Shown: positions 1 through 4,908 of the stretch, piece by piece
Numbering within the stretch: the first letter of the stretch is position 1
Layout: each line of letters starts with the position of its first letter
Source: an uncultured Streptococcus sp.
Lineage (GTDB): Bacteria; Bacillota; Bacilli; Lactobacillales; Aerococcaceae
Assembly (NCBI GenBank): GCA_916049935.1
Contig: CAJZJI010000049.1
Location: forward strand, 1 to 6,209
Length of the DNA stretch: 6,209 nt
Direction: 5' to 3'
Position numbers and translations under genes: made by a program
The notes under the pieces: generated by a model
Databases searched by the model: none
Told to the model about the DNA's origin: nothing
The model's input: only the letters and a program-made list of their open reading frames with translations

Positions 1-8
1 CCGATCTT

Positions 9-44
9 AAAACGAAACGGGCATCTTCGGGTTCTCGTTTTTTT
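9..44 (+). terminator. Rho-independent terminator of an upstream, off-window unit
   Basis: The left arm AAAACGAAAC (9-18) pairs with GTTCTCGTTTT (31-41), leaving one bulged C at 34 and a 12-base loop. A run of seven T follows at 38-44. It lies upstream of the first gene, so it most likely ends transcription from a gene to the left of the window. It also separates that gene from the 171-1767 unit. Confidence 0.75.
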
Positions 45-76
45 ATATCGTTTTCCTAAATTTCACAGAGGTTTTA

Positions 77-105
77 TTGTATTTTTCCAGAGAATAGGAT
101 AGATT
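77..105 (+). promoter_or_regulatory. Weak candidate sigma-A promoter for the 171-1767 unit
   Basis: TTGTAT (77-82) and TAGATT (100-105) are separated by 17 bases, in the only sizeable gap between the upstream terminator and the first ribosome binding site. Both boxes deviate from consensus, and an alternative -10 (TATAAG, 105-110) overlaps. Position supports a promoter here; the exact boxes are uncertain. Confidence 0.3.
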
Positions 106-158
106 ATAAGTGAGAGAATTGAAACCGTATACAAAGGTTACTTCATAAAAGTAGGGTT

Positions 159-164
159 AGGAGG
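159..164 (+). promoter_or_regulatory. Ribosome binding site AGGAGG that decides the start at 171
   Basis: A perfect AGGAGG lies directly against an ATG at 165 and six bases before a second in-frame ATG at 171. Initiation needs a spacer, so the second ATG is the likely start and the first is probably not used. Confidence 0.75.
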
Positions 165-170
165 ATGGTT

Positions 171-440
171 ATGAGTTTTCCATTTCGTGAAGATCCAAAT
201 ACGGCAACGATCCTGTGCAAGCATATTGCAAGAGGAGAAAAGCCGATTTTATATGTAAGTCATGATGAGGACGATGGCATGTGGCAGTTTCTATGCAACG
301 AGGATCATACTATTGAGGACTTGATGCTAGTGACTTTGAAACAAGCCTATGAGCTCGATCCGTCTATCGGGGAAATCAATGACTTACCTCTAGGAAAAGA
401 GGCTTGGAGGGAAAATCCGCAAATGCCGTGGAGAACTTAA
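171..440 (+). CDS. DUF2185 / Imm33-like small cytosolic protein
   Basis: This is an 89-residue soluble protein with no signal peptide or membrane segment. The segment ILYVSHDEDDGMWQFLC (residues 26-42), the LDPSIGEINDLPLGKEAW stretch (62-79) and a terminal Trp (W87) match, from memory, the DUF2185 family. That family has been listed as immunity protein Imm33 because some members sit beside polymorphic toxins. The biochemical activity is unknown to me. The start at 171 is chosen over the in-frame ATG at 165 because of ribosome binding site spacing. It is first in a probable operon, 56 bases ahead of the DUF4300 lipoprotein gene. No recognisable toxin lies next to it, so a role in immunity is only inferred from the family name. 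The family assignment is fairly sure, the function is not. Confidence 0.8.
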   Translation: MSFPFREDPNTATILCKHIARGEKPILYVSHDEDDGMWQFLCNEDHTIEDLMLVTLKQAYELDPSIGEINDLPLGKEAWRENPQMPWRT

Positions 441-482
441 AGTTGAGGATGAATCGCTGGGTAATCGTAGAAAACGACAGTG

Positions 483-488
483 AAAGGA
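483..488 (+). promoter_or_regulatory. Ribosome binding site AAAGGA that decides the start at 497
   Basis: AAAGGA lies eight bases before the ATG at 497. The first residue of that reading begins a classical lipoprotein signal peptide. The longer reading from an ATG at 404 would overlap the preceding gene by 37 bases and bury the signal peptide behind 31 residues. Confidence 0.7.
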
Positions 489-496
489 CGAAAAGA

Positions 497-1390
497 ATGA
501 AGAATATTTCAAAAACAGTAAAATTAGGACTTTGTGCAGCCGTACTGATTGGCTTAGCAGGATGCGCTAAGACTCAAAAAGAAACGACGACACAGGTAGC
601 TCCAGAGACGACAACCGTAGCGGCACAGACTCAGGAAGCGCCGCAATGGGTTGCGACCTATACCAATATCAGCAATCCTTCAAGCGTTGAAGAATTGAAG
701 GCGTTGTTGTCTGCGTACTTGGATAAAGAAAGTGTGGAGAAGTTCTTCGATTTCGTGAATGATTATAATGAGATTGTCGGTGAAACGGGCTTGCAAGGGG
801 ATTTTGCGTCGTTTACAAAAACGGAGTATGACGTTGAGAAAATCAGTTCGCTTTGGACTGCAAAATACGGCGATTTTGTTGGAACGAACTGCCGCATCAA
901 TACGTATGCGTTGTTGAAGAATAAGATTGCGATTCCGAAGATTGCTGCGGATAGCGAGCTCTTATTTATCGATAATGATGCGATTGACAAGGGACATCTC
1001 TTTAGTGCGGATGAAAAAGAAGACTTGAATCGTTTGTTCTCGCGTGTGGAAACGGAAGCCACCACAGACGTGAAGACGCATGCGAAGAAGATGGAACAGT
1101 TCCTATCGCAATTTACTTTTGACGAGAATGCGCGTATGCTCTCGGTCGTGATTCACGATAATTTGGACGGGGAATCGCTCTTTATCGGCCACGTGGGCGT
1201 CTTAGTGCCAACGGGGGACGGGTTCCTCTTTGTCGAAAAACTGACTTTCGAGGAGCCATACCAAGCGATTAAATTCAAGACGAAAGAAGATGTCTACAAA
1301 TATCTTGAAACGAAATATCAAGACTATACCGGAGAAGGTTTAGCAAAACCGTTCATTATGGATAACAATAAATGGGTAGAAATGAAGTAA
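497..1390 (+). CDS. DUF4300 family lipoprotein
   Basis: This is a 297-residue membrane-anchored lipoprotein. Residues 1-23 form a signal peptide with a positively charged start, a hydrophobic core and the lipobox LAGC, so Cys23 should be lipidated and the protein held on the outer face of the membrane. A Thr/Gln/Ala-rich linker follows (about 24-50), then one globular domain of about 245 residues. GTNCRINTYALL around Cys132, FIGHVGVL around His232 and EKLTFEEPYQAIKF (247-260) are hallmarks I associate with DUF4300 (PF14133), a family of unknown function in streptococci and relatives. The Cys in a helix start and the His in a HVGV strand resemble NlpC/P60 or papain-like enzymes; this is inference only. 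No terminator separates it from the DUF2185-like gene upstream or the broken tfoX-type gene downstream, so co-transcription is likely. Confidence 0.85.
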   Translation: MKNISKTVKLGLCAAVLIGLAGCAKTQKETTTQVAPETTTVAAQTQEAPQWVATYTNISNPSSVEELKALLSAYLDKESVEKFFDFVNDYNEIVGETGLQGDFASFTKTEYDVEKISSLWTAKYGDFVGTNCRINTYALLKNKIAIPKIAADSELLFIDNDAIDKGHLFSADEKEDLNRLFSRVETEATTDVKTHAKKMEQFLSQFTFDENARMLSVVIHDNLDGESLFIGHVGVLVPTGDGFLFVEKLTFEEPYQAIKFKTKEDVYKYLETKYQDYTGEGLAKPFIMDNNKWVEMK

Positions 1391-1446
1391 AAATATGTTG
1401 TTCGTCTTGAACATAGAATCTGGAAGTGACGAGGGAGGGTGAAAAG

Positions 1447-1767
1447 ATGACTTCTAGCAAGGAATATTTAGCCTATATTTTAGAACAATTATCAGAATTA
1501 GAGGATATCCGCTATCGAGCAATGATGGGGGGATATATTTTGTATTACCGGGAAAAGGTTGTCGGTGGTATTTATGATGATTGATTCCTAATCAAAAATG
1601 TGACATCTGCAAGAGAACGCATGCATGACGCTTCATTGGAACGTCCATATGAAGGGGCAAAAGAAATGCTTCTGGTGGAAAATATAGAAGATAAGGTGTT
1701 CTTAAGGGATTTGTTTAATACTATCTATGACGAACTGCCGGCTCCTAAACCCAAGAAAAAGAAATGA
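1447..1767 (+). pseudogene. TfoX N-terminal domain protein, broken by an in-frame TGA
   Basis: Reading from the ATG at 1447 gives a protein of the TfoX/Sxy N-terminal family (COG3070), which would be 106 residues long if intact. The first 45 residues include the typical SSKEYL start, YRAMMGGYILYY and VVGGIYDD. Codon 46 (1582-1584) is TGA. The same frame then continues without any shift through RPYEGAKEMLLVENIED and LFNTIYDELPAPKPKKKK to a natural TGA at 1765. Family members usually have a basic Arg at the broken position (DDRxLVK), so a single C-to-T change of CGA to TGA explains it. A good ribosome binding site (GGAGGG, 1434-1439) with 7-base spacing remains. As written only a 45-residue fragment would be made; an in-frame ATG at 1621 could restart a C-terminal half but has a poor ribosome site. 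TfoX is linked to competence regulation in Haemophilus and Vibrio, while the role of these short Gram-positive relatives is not established. A sequencing error cannot be excluded. Confidence 0.88.
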
Positions 1768-1771
1768 TGGC

Positions 1772-1816
1772 TGGAGGAGGTTGCCAAGTGGTGGACGATT
1801 TGCCGGCAGTCCTCTG
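1772..1816 (+). other. Possible RNA hairpin in the 3' untranslated region
   Basis: TGGAGGA (1772-1778) can pair with TCCTCTG (1810-1816), counting two G-U pairs. After two bulged G, TTGCC (1781-1785) pairs with GGCAG (1805-1809), closing a 19-base loop. There is no T run after it, so it is not a terminator itself; the real terminator starts 19 bases downstream. It could stabilise the transcript end or be chance pairing. Confidence 0.3.
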
Positions 1817-1834
1817 AATCCATAAAGTAACGAT

Positions 1835-1872
1835 AACACCTGTAGTAGTTTCAAAATGCTACAGGTGTTTTT
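1835..1872 (+). terminator. Rho-independent terminator closing the 171-1767 unit
   Basis: AACACCTGTAG (1835-1845) is perfectly complementary to CTACAGGTGTT (1859-1869), with a 13-base loop and a run of five T at 1868-1872. It separates the tfoX-type pseudogene from the promoter of the next unit. Confidence 0.9.
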
Positions 1873-1914
1873 GATTTACTCGAAAAAATAGTTGAATGGG
1901 AATATAAACTTCTT

Positions 1915-1936
1915 CCGTTATTTGCTATAATAACGG
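1915..1936 (+). promoter_or_regulatory. Perfect inverted repeat over the -10: candidate operator
   Basis: CCGTTATT (1915-1922) and AATAACGG (1929-1936) are exact inverted copies flanking the six bases TGCTAT. The repeat covers most of the extended -10 box, where a dimeric repressor would block RNA polymerase. No regulator gene lies in the window and the repeat does not match a binding site I can name. Confidence 0.45.
1923..1931 (+). promoter_or_regulatory. Extended -10 promoter (TGC-TATAAT) for the GNAT / S66 peptidase unit
   Basis: A perfect TATAAT (1926-1931) is preceded by TGC, giving an extended -10 element. No good TTGACA-like box lies at the right distance (TATAAA at 1903-1908 occupies the place), which is usual for extended -10 promoters. 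It lies about 90 bases before the start at 2022, just after a terminator, so it is well placed to drive this unit. Confidence 0.7.
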
Positions 1937-2021
1937 TACAGTTTAAGTAGAATTTTGAAACCGAAAACAAACGACAAATCGCATTAGCGCGATACTTTTT
2001 AAAGAAAGTAGGACACTAAAG

Positions 2022-2492
2022 ATGAACATGAGTATTAGAAAAATTATAGATAAAAAGGAAAAAGAATTGATTTCAAAAGAAGTTTTATATGATCTTCCAG
2101 AATGGTTTGGAATGCCAGAAAGTACGCAGGAATATGTCGATGATGCGATGGACAAACCGTTTCTAGCTTGTTTTGTAGAGGATAAGCTCGCAGGATATGT
2201 TGTGTTGAATGCTACGAGTGAGGATTGTGCAGATATTTTTGTAATGGGAGTCAAAAAGGAATTTCACCGCCAAGGAATCGGCCAAAAATTGAATGAGGCG
2301 TATGAGCAACTAGCTCGGAGTTTAGGATACACTTATTCCCAAGTGAAGACTGTGAAAATGGGACATTACGAACAGTATGATCGCACGAATCTTTTTTATA
2401 AGGCGATGGGGTATAAGGAGTTAGAATGCTTCCCGACATTATGGGATGAATGGAATCCGTGCCAAATCTATATTAAATATTTAGGGGGATGA
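2022..2492 (+). CDS. GNAT family N-acetyltransferase
   Basis: This is a 156-residue cytosolic enzyme that should transfer an acetyl group from acetyl-CoA to an amine on an unknown substrate. The GNAT core is visible: a strand with FLACFVEDKLAGYVVL (47-62), strand 4 with IFVMGV (72-77), and the acetyl-CoA pyrophosphate loop RQGIGQ (83-88) followed by a helix. A C-terminal NLFYKAMGYKEL segment and a WDEWNPCQIYI tail complete it. The start at 2022 has AGGA (2010-2013) eight bases upstream; a second ATG at 2028 has poorer spacing. It is first in a unit behind an extended -10 promoter with a possible operator, and 43 bases ahead of an MccF-like peptidase. That pairing suggests, but does not show, antibiotic or peptide detoxification. 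It is not recognisably an aminoglycoside-modifying enzyme. Confidence 0.9.
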   Translation: MNMSIRKIIDKKEKELISKEVLYDLPEWFGMPESTQEYVDDAMDKPFLACFVEDKLAGYVVLNATSEDCADIFVMGVKKEFHRQGIGQKLNEAYEQLARSLGYTYSQVKTVKMGHYEQYDRTNLFYKAMGYKELECFPTLWDEWNPCQIYIKYLGG

Positions 2493-2535
2493 AGCGGAAG
2501 ATTACTACAGAAAATAGGAAACAGAGGAGAGTTTG

Positions 2536-3573
2536 ATGAAAGTAAAGAAGATAGGAATCGTTAGCTTATCCAGCGGAATAATGGGAGAGAACTTCATTCA
2601 ACATGAACTCAATCTTGGAAAGAAACGATTAGAAGAATATGGGATAGAAGTTGTGTTTTTACCTCATGCATTAAAGGGGCTAGAATTTATAAAGCAACAT
2701 CCCGAATGTAGAGCGCAAGACTTGCTAGATGCATTTCAAGATGACTCGATTGATATGATTTTAACTGCGATTGGCGGGGATGATACTTATCGCCTACTCC
2801 CTTACTTATTTGAACAGGACGCACTTAAAAAGGTTGCTAAACAGAAGATTTTTTTAGGTTTTTCAGATACAACAATGAATCATTTAATGTTACATAAAGT
2901 TGGCATTCAAAGCTTTTATGGGCAGGCTTTTTTACCGGATGTATGTGAACTTTCAACGGAAATGCTCCCATATACGAAATCGTATTTTGAGGAATTACTG
3001 ACAACGGGAAGAATTAAAGAAATTCGCCCAAGTGAGATTTGGTATCAGGAGAGAAAAGATTTTAGTGAAAAAGGATTAGGCGTTTCGACGCCAAGTTTTC
3101 CAAATCAAGGGTTTGAATTATTAAAAGGAAATGCCCAGTTTAGCGGGCCGATTCTAGGAGGATGCTTAGAATCAATGTATGATTGTTTCGATTCTTCAAG
3201 ATATGCCGATTCTGTACAGCTTACTCAGAAATATAAGCTATTTCCAACGCTTGAAGACTGGAGTGGGAAAATTCTGTTGCTGGAAACAAGCGAGGAACTA
3301 CCAAGTGTTGAGTTGTATAGAAAGATGATTCAAGCTTTAAAACAGTATGGAATCTTTGATGTAGTTTCTGGTATCTTGGTTGGTAAACCTCAAAATGAAA
3401 TTCATTATGAAGAATACAAAGCAGTACTATTAGAGGAGTTAACGGACAAAGAGGTCTCTATTGTTTACAATATTAATGTTGGACATGCGACACCACGCTG
3501 TATTGTTCCTTTTGGAGTACATGCCCAAGTTGATGTAGATGCACAAGTAATCCGCTTTGATTATAATAACTAG
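2536..3573 (+). CDS. S66 family serine peptidase, MccF-like (LD-carboxypeptidase family)
   Basis: This is a 345-residue cytosolic protein of peptidase family S66, which includes murein LD-carboxypeptidase LdcA and the microcin C immunity peptidase MccF. The N-terminal domain holds IGIVSLSSG (6-14), AIGGDDTYRLLPYL (78-91) and the nucleophile motif GFSDTT with Ser110. The C-terminal domain supplies the likely remaining triad members: Glu250 in LLLETSEELPS and His317 in VGHATPR. The Ser-Glu-His order and spacing agree with MccF and LdcA. The length is closer to MccF-type proteins than to the roughly 300-residue LdcA group, and there is no signal peptide. The ATG at 2536 is preferred over the in-frame TTG at 2533 because AGGAG (2525-2529) is six bases from the ATG but only three from the TTG. 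It may recycle peptidoglycan peptides or hydrolyse toxic peptide-nucleotide conjugates; sequence alone does not separate these. Confidence 0.9.
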   Translation: MKVKKIGIVSLSSGIMGENFIQHELNLGKKRLEEYGIEVVFLPHALKGLEFIKQHPECRAQDLLDAFQDDSIDMILTAIGGDDTYRLLPYLFEQDALKKVAKQKIFLGFSDTTMNHLMLHKVGIQSFYGQAFLPDVCELSTEMLPYTKSYFEELLTTGRIKEIRPSEIWYQERKDFSEKGLGVSTPSFPNQGFELLKGNAQFSGPILGGCLESMYDCFDSSRYADSVQLTQKYKLFPTLEDWSGKILLLETSEELPSVELYRKMIQALKQYGIFDVVSGILVGKPQNEIHYEEYKAVLLEELTDKEVSIVYNINVGHATPRCIVPFGVHAQVDVDAQVIRFDYNN

Positions 3574-3607
3574 GGTAGAGATTAGAGATTAGAAAAGAGG
3601 ATCAGAG

Positions 3608-3919
3608 ATGGATATAAAAGATTTCACAGAAAGAGAACAAGAACAAATTAAAAGAGGATTGAGCACAGCGGTGTTGACGGACAAAGAAGCGGCTAAGAAA
3701 ATTTTAGCGCTAGTGCCGGAAGAATGGATTAAGGCAATTCCGTTCTTAGTTAGAGGCCATGCGACAACAAAAACTGTTCAACGTATCGCAAAAGAAAATC
3801 CTGAACTTTACGCAGTCGCAAAACAAGAAGGAGAACTTCCTGAAAAAGAACGCGAAGAATTGCGTGAAATCATCACTGGAATTTTCCAACAAAAAATGAA
3901 CAAACATAATATTAAATAA
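3608..3919 (+). CDS. Hypothetical 103-residue soluble protein
   Basis: I do not recognise this family. The ATG at 3608 has AGAGG (3596-3600) seven bases upstream, and the gene follows the S66 peptidase by 34 bases with a terminator directly after it, so it is a genuine last gene of the unit. The protein is highly charged, rich in Glu and Lys and predicted by eye to be mainly helical. Residues 1-35 form a charged helix pair, a more hydrophobic central part includes LVPEEWIKAIPFLVRGHATTKTV (positions 35-57, key residues W40, P45, H51), and a Glu/Lys-rich helix ends the chain. There is no signal peptide, membrane segment or cysteine. An accessory or binding role next to the peptidase is possible but unsupported. 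Confidence 0.8.
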   Translation: MDIKDFTEREQEQIKRGLSTAVLTDKEAAKKILALVPEEWIKAIPFLVRGHATTKTVQRIAKENPELYAVAKQEGELPEKEREELREIITGIFQQKMNKHNIK

Positions 3920-3923
3920 TGAC

Positions 3924-3962
3924 AGTGCCATGCACGAATTTGTGCATGGCACTTTGTTTTTT
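3924..3962 (+). terminator. Strong Rho-independent terminator after the S66 peptidase unit
   Basis: AGTGCCATGCAC (3924-3935) and GTGCATGGCACT (3942-3953) form a perfect 12-bp stem with a six-base loop, followed by a T-rich tail (3953-3962, with one G). It begins five bases after the stop codon of the 103-residue protein. Confidence 0.93.
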
Positions 3963-3981
3963 CGCTGGAATACGATACAGT
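3954..3981 (+). promoter_or_regulatory. Weak candidate promoter for rhodanese / GNAT pair
   Basis: TTGTTT (3954-3959) and TACAGT (3976-3981) are 16 bases apart and lie about 43 bases before the rhodanese start. The -35 overlaps the T tail of the preceding terminator. A promoter is expected here because the strong terminator should block read-through; these boxes are the best I can see but are not close to consensus. Confidence 0.3.
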
Positions 3982-4023
3982 AGGAAGTGAGAGAAAATGA
4001 AGTAGGAGAAAGGGAGTAAGAAA

Positions 4024-4308
4024 ATGGAAAGAATTGAACCAGTAGAATTTCAAGCGTTGCATCAAAAAGAGGACATCACGATTCTAGACGTTCGTGAAGT
4101 GGATGAATTCCAAGCAGGACATATCGAAGGTGCTGTGAATGTGCCGCTTAGTACGTTAGATAAAGGATACGAGCAACTGGATGCGTCTAAACGCTATTAT
4201 GTGATTTGCCAAGGCGGGATGCGCTCGGAGCGTGCCTGCCAGTTCTTGGAGACAAAAGGGTTTGATGTGGTAAACGTTGAAGGGGGAATGAATCAGTGGA
4301 AAGCTTAA
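4024..4308 (+). CDS. Single-domain rhodanese (sulfurtransferase)
   Basis: This is a 94-residue cytosolic rhodanese-like domain of the GlpE/PspE type. Known members carry a sulfane sulfur as a persulfide on the active-site cysteine and pass it to thiol acceptors. Visible signatures are ILDVREVDEFQAGHIEGAVNVP (residues 20-41, with Asp22, Arg24, His33 and Gly36), the six-residue active loop CQGGMR with Cys62, and the closing GFDVVNVEGGMNQW motif (80-93). The catalytic Cys and Arg67 of the loop are intact, so it should be active. The start is set by AAGGGAG (4010-4016), seven bases upstream. Its last 13 bases overlap the start of the following acetyltransferase gene, so the two are translated from one message. 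The physiological sulfur acceptor cannot be read from the sequence. Confidence 0.93.
   Translation: MERIEPVEFQALHQKEDITILDVREVDEFQAGHIEGAVNVPLSTLDKGYEQLDASKRYYVICQGGMRSERACQFLETKGFDVVNVEGGMNQWKA
4281..4286 (+). promoter_or_regulatory. Ribosome binding site inside the rhodanese gene for the GTG start at 4296
   Basis: AGGGGG within the rhodanese coding sequence lies nine bases ahead of GTG at 4296. No ATG occurs in the acetyltransferase frame until deep inside the conserved domain, so this GTG is the most plausible start and the two genes are translationally linked. Confidence 0.55.
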
Positions 4309-4853
4309 AGCAAACGACCGAGGTGCAACTAGTTCCTTTTAACAAAAGTTTCCTTGAAACGATTTGGAAGATTGGTTTTTCAACCGAGAAACCAGCGTGG
4401 ACGAAGTTTAACGCGCCGTATTTTAATGACTATCGCAAGTTTGATGATGCGAAAAGTTTTGGAGCAAGCCCGATTGCGGACTTTTTAATGAGCGAAGATT
4501 GCAGATGTATTGTAGTTGACGGTCAGCCTGTTGGGATGGTTTCAAAATCATGGGTGGACGAAGCAACACGATGGCTAGAAATCGGGATTGTGATTTATGA
4601 CGACCAGTTATGGAGCCGAGGGGTTGCGACTACCGCGCTAACGAAGTGGGTGGATGCCATTTTCCACGAAACTGATGCGCTTGAACATATTGGCATGACG
4701 ACTTGGAGTGGAAATGGTGCGATGATGGCCGTTGCCGAGAAATTAGGGTTCCTAAAAGAGGGGCAAATCCGTAAAGTCCGTTACTATCAAGGACAGTATT
4801 ATGACAGCGTGAAGTATGGAATTTTACGCGAAGAGTGGGCTACAAGAGCATAA
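4296..4853 (+). CDS. GNAT family N-acetyltransferase, RimJ/RimL-like
   Basis: This is a 185-residue cytosolic acetyltransferase. The order of elements fits the RimJ/RimL and SpeG branch of GNAT: an N-terminal substrate-side region (1-70), strands with CIVVDGQPVGMVS (71-83) and WLEIGIVIYD (93-102), then the acetyl-CoA loop WSRGVATTAL (106-115). A C-terminal NGAMMAVAEKLGFLKEGQIRK stretch with the usual Asn, Ala, Lys-Leu-Gly-Phe pattern follows. The Trp-x-x-Gly-x-Ala loop of this branch is preserved, so activity is likely; the acceptor (ribosomal protein, polyamine or small molecule) is unknown. It starts with GTG, overlapping the rhodanese gene by 13 bases, and ends eight bases before a terminator hairpin. 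It is not closely similar by eye to the other GNAT gene in the window (2022-2492). Confidence 0.9.
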   Translation: MESLKQTTEVQLVPFNKSFLETIWKIGFSTEKPAWTKFNAPYFNDYRKFDDAKSFGASPIADFLMSEDCRCIVVDGQPVGMVSKSWVDEATRWLEIGIVIYDDQLWSRGVATTALTKWVDAIFHETDALEHIGMTTWSGNGAMMAVAEKLGFLKEGQIRKVRYYQGQYYDSVKYGILREEWATRA

Positions 4854-4861
4854 GGATAAAG

Positions 4862-4895
4862 AAAGAGACTAATCCATGTGTGATTAGTCTCTTTT
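4862..4895 (+). terminator. Shared, probably bidirectional terminator between convergent units
   Basis: AAAGAGACTAATC (4862-4874) and GATTAGTCTCTTT (4882-4894) form a perfect 13-bp stem with a seven-base loop. Because both arms carry A/T-rich ends, the plus-strand reading ends in TTTT (4892-4895), and the minus-strand reading ends in a T-rich tract complementary to 4855-4864. It lies 8 bases past the acetyltransferase stop and 13 past the minus-strand lipoprotein stop, so it can end both. Confidence 0.9.
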
Positions 4896-4908
4896 AGTAT
4901 GTGAATGA

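Noticed and set aside
165..170. ATG at 165 as start of the DUF2185-like gene
   Set aside because: It touches the AGGAGG ribosome site with no spacer; the ATG at 171 has a six-base spacer.
404..496. Longer start (ATG at 404) for the DUF4300 lipoprotein
   Set aside because: It would overlap the previous gene and put 31 residues before a clear lipoprotein signal peptide that has its own ribosome site.
763..1065. Minus-strand open frame within the lipoprotein gene
   Set aside because: It is fully antisense to a well-supported gene, with no ribosome site or recognisable protein features.
1394..1415. TATGTT/AACATA inverted repeat after the DUF4300 gene
   Set aside because: A six-bp stem with no T run and no promoter near it; neither a terminator nor a convincing operator.
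1582..1584. Selenocysteine or TGA recoding in the TfoX-type gene
   Set aside because: Relatives have Arg rather than Cys here, TGA is used as an ordinary stop elsewhere in the window, and no obvious downstream recoding hairpin was seen.
1978..1993. Short hairpin ATCGC/GCGAT followed by T-run in the leader of the GNAT gene, as attenuator
   Set aside because: Five base pairs are too weak and no alternative structure or leader peptide was found.
1943..2439. Minus-strand open frames across the first GNAT gene
   Set aside because: They are shadows of the conserved plus-strand acetyltransferase, and their translations show no domain signature.
3579..3592. Two tandem copies of AGATTAG before the 103-residue gene
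   Set aside because: Two copies of a seven-base purine-rich word are within chance for a ribosome-site region.
3746..4065. Minus-strand open frames spanning the terminator at 3924-3962
   Set aside because: They run through a strong hairpin terminator and two plus-strand genes; translations are compositional artefacts.
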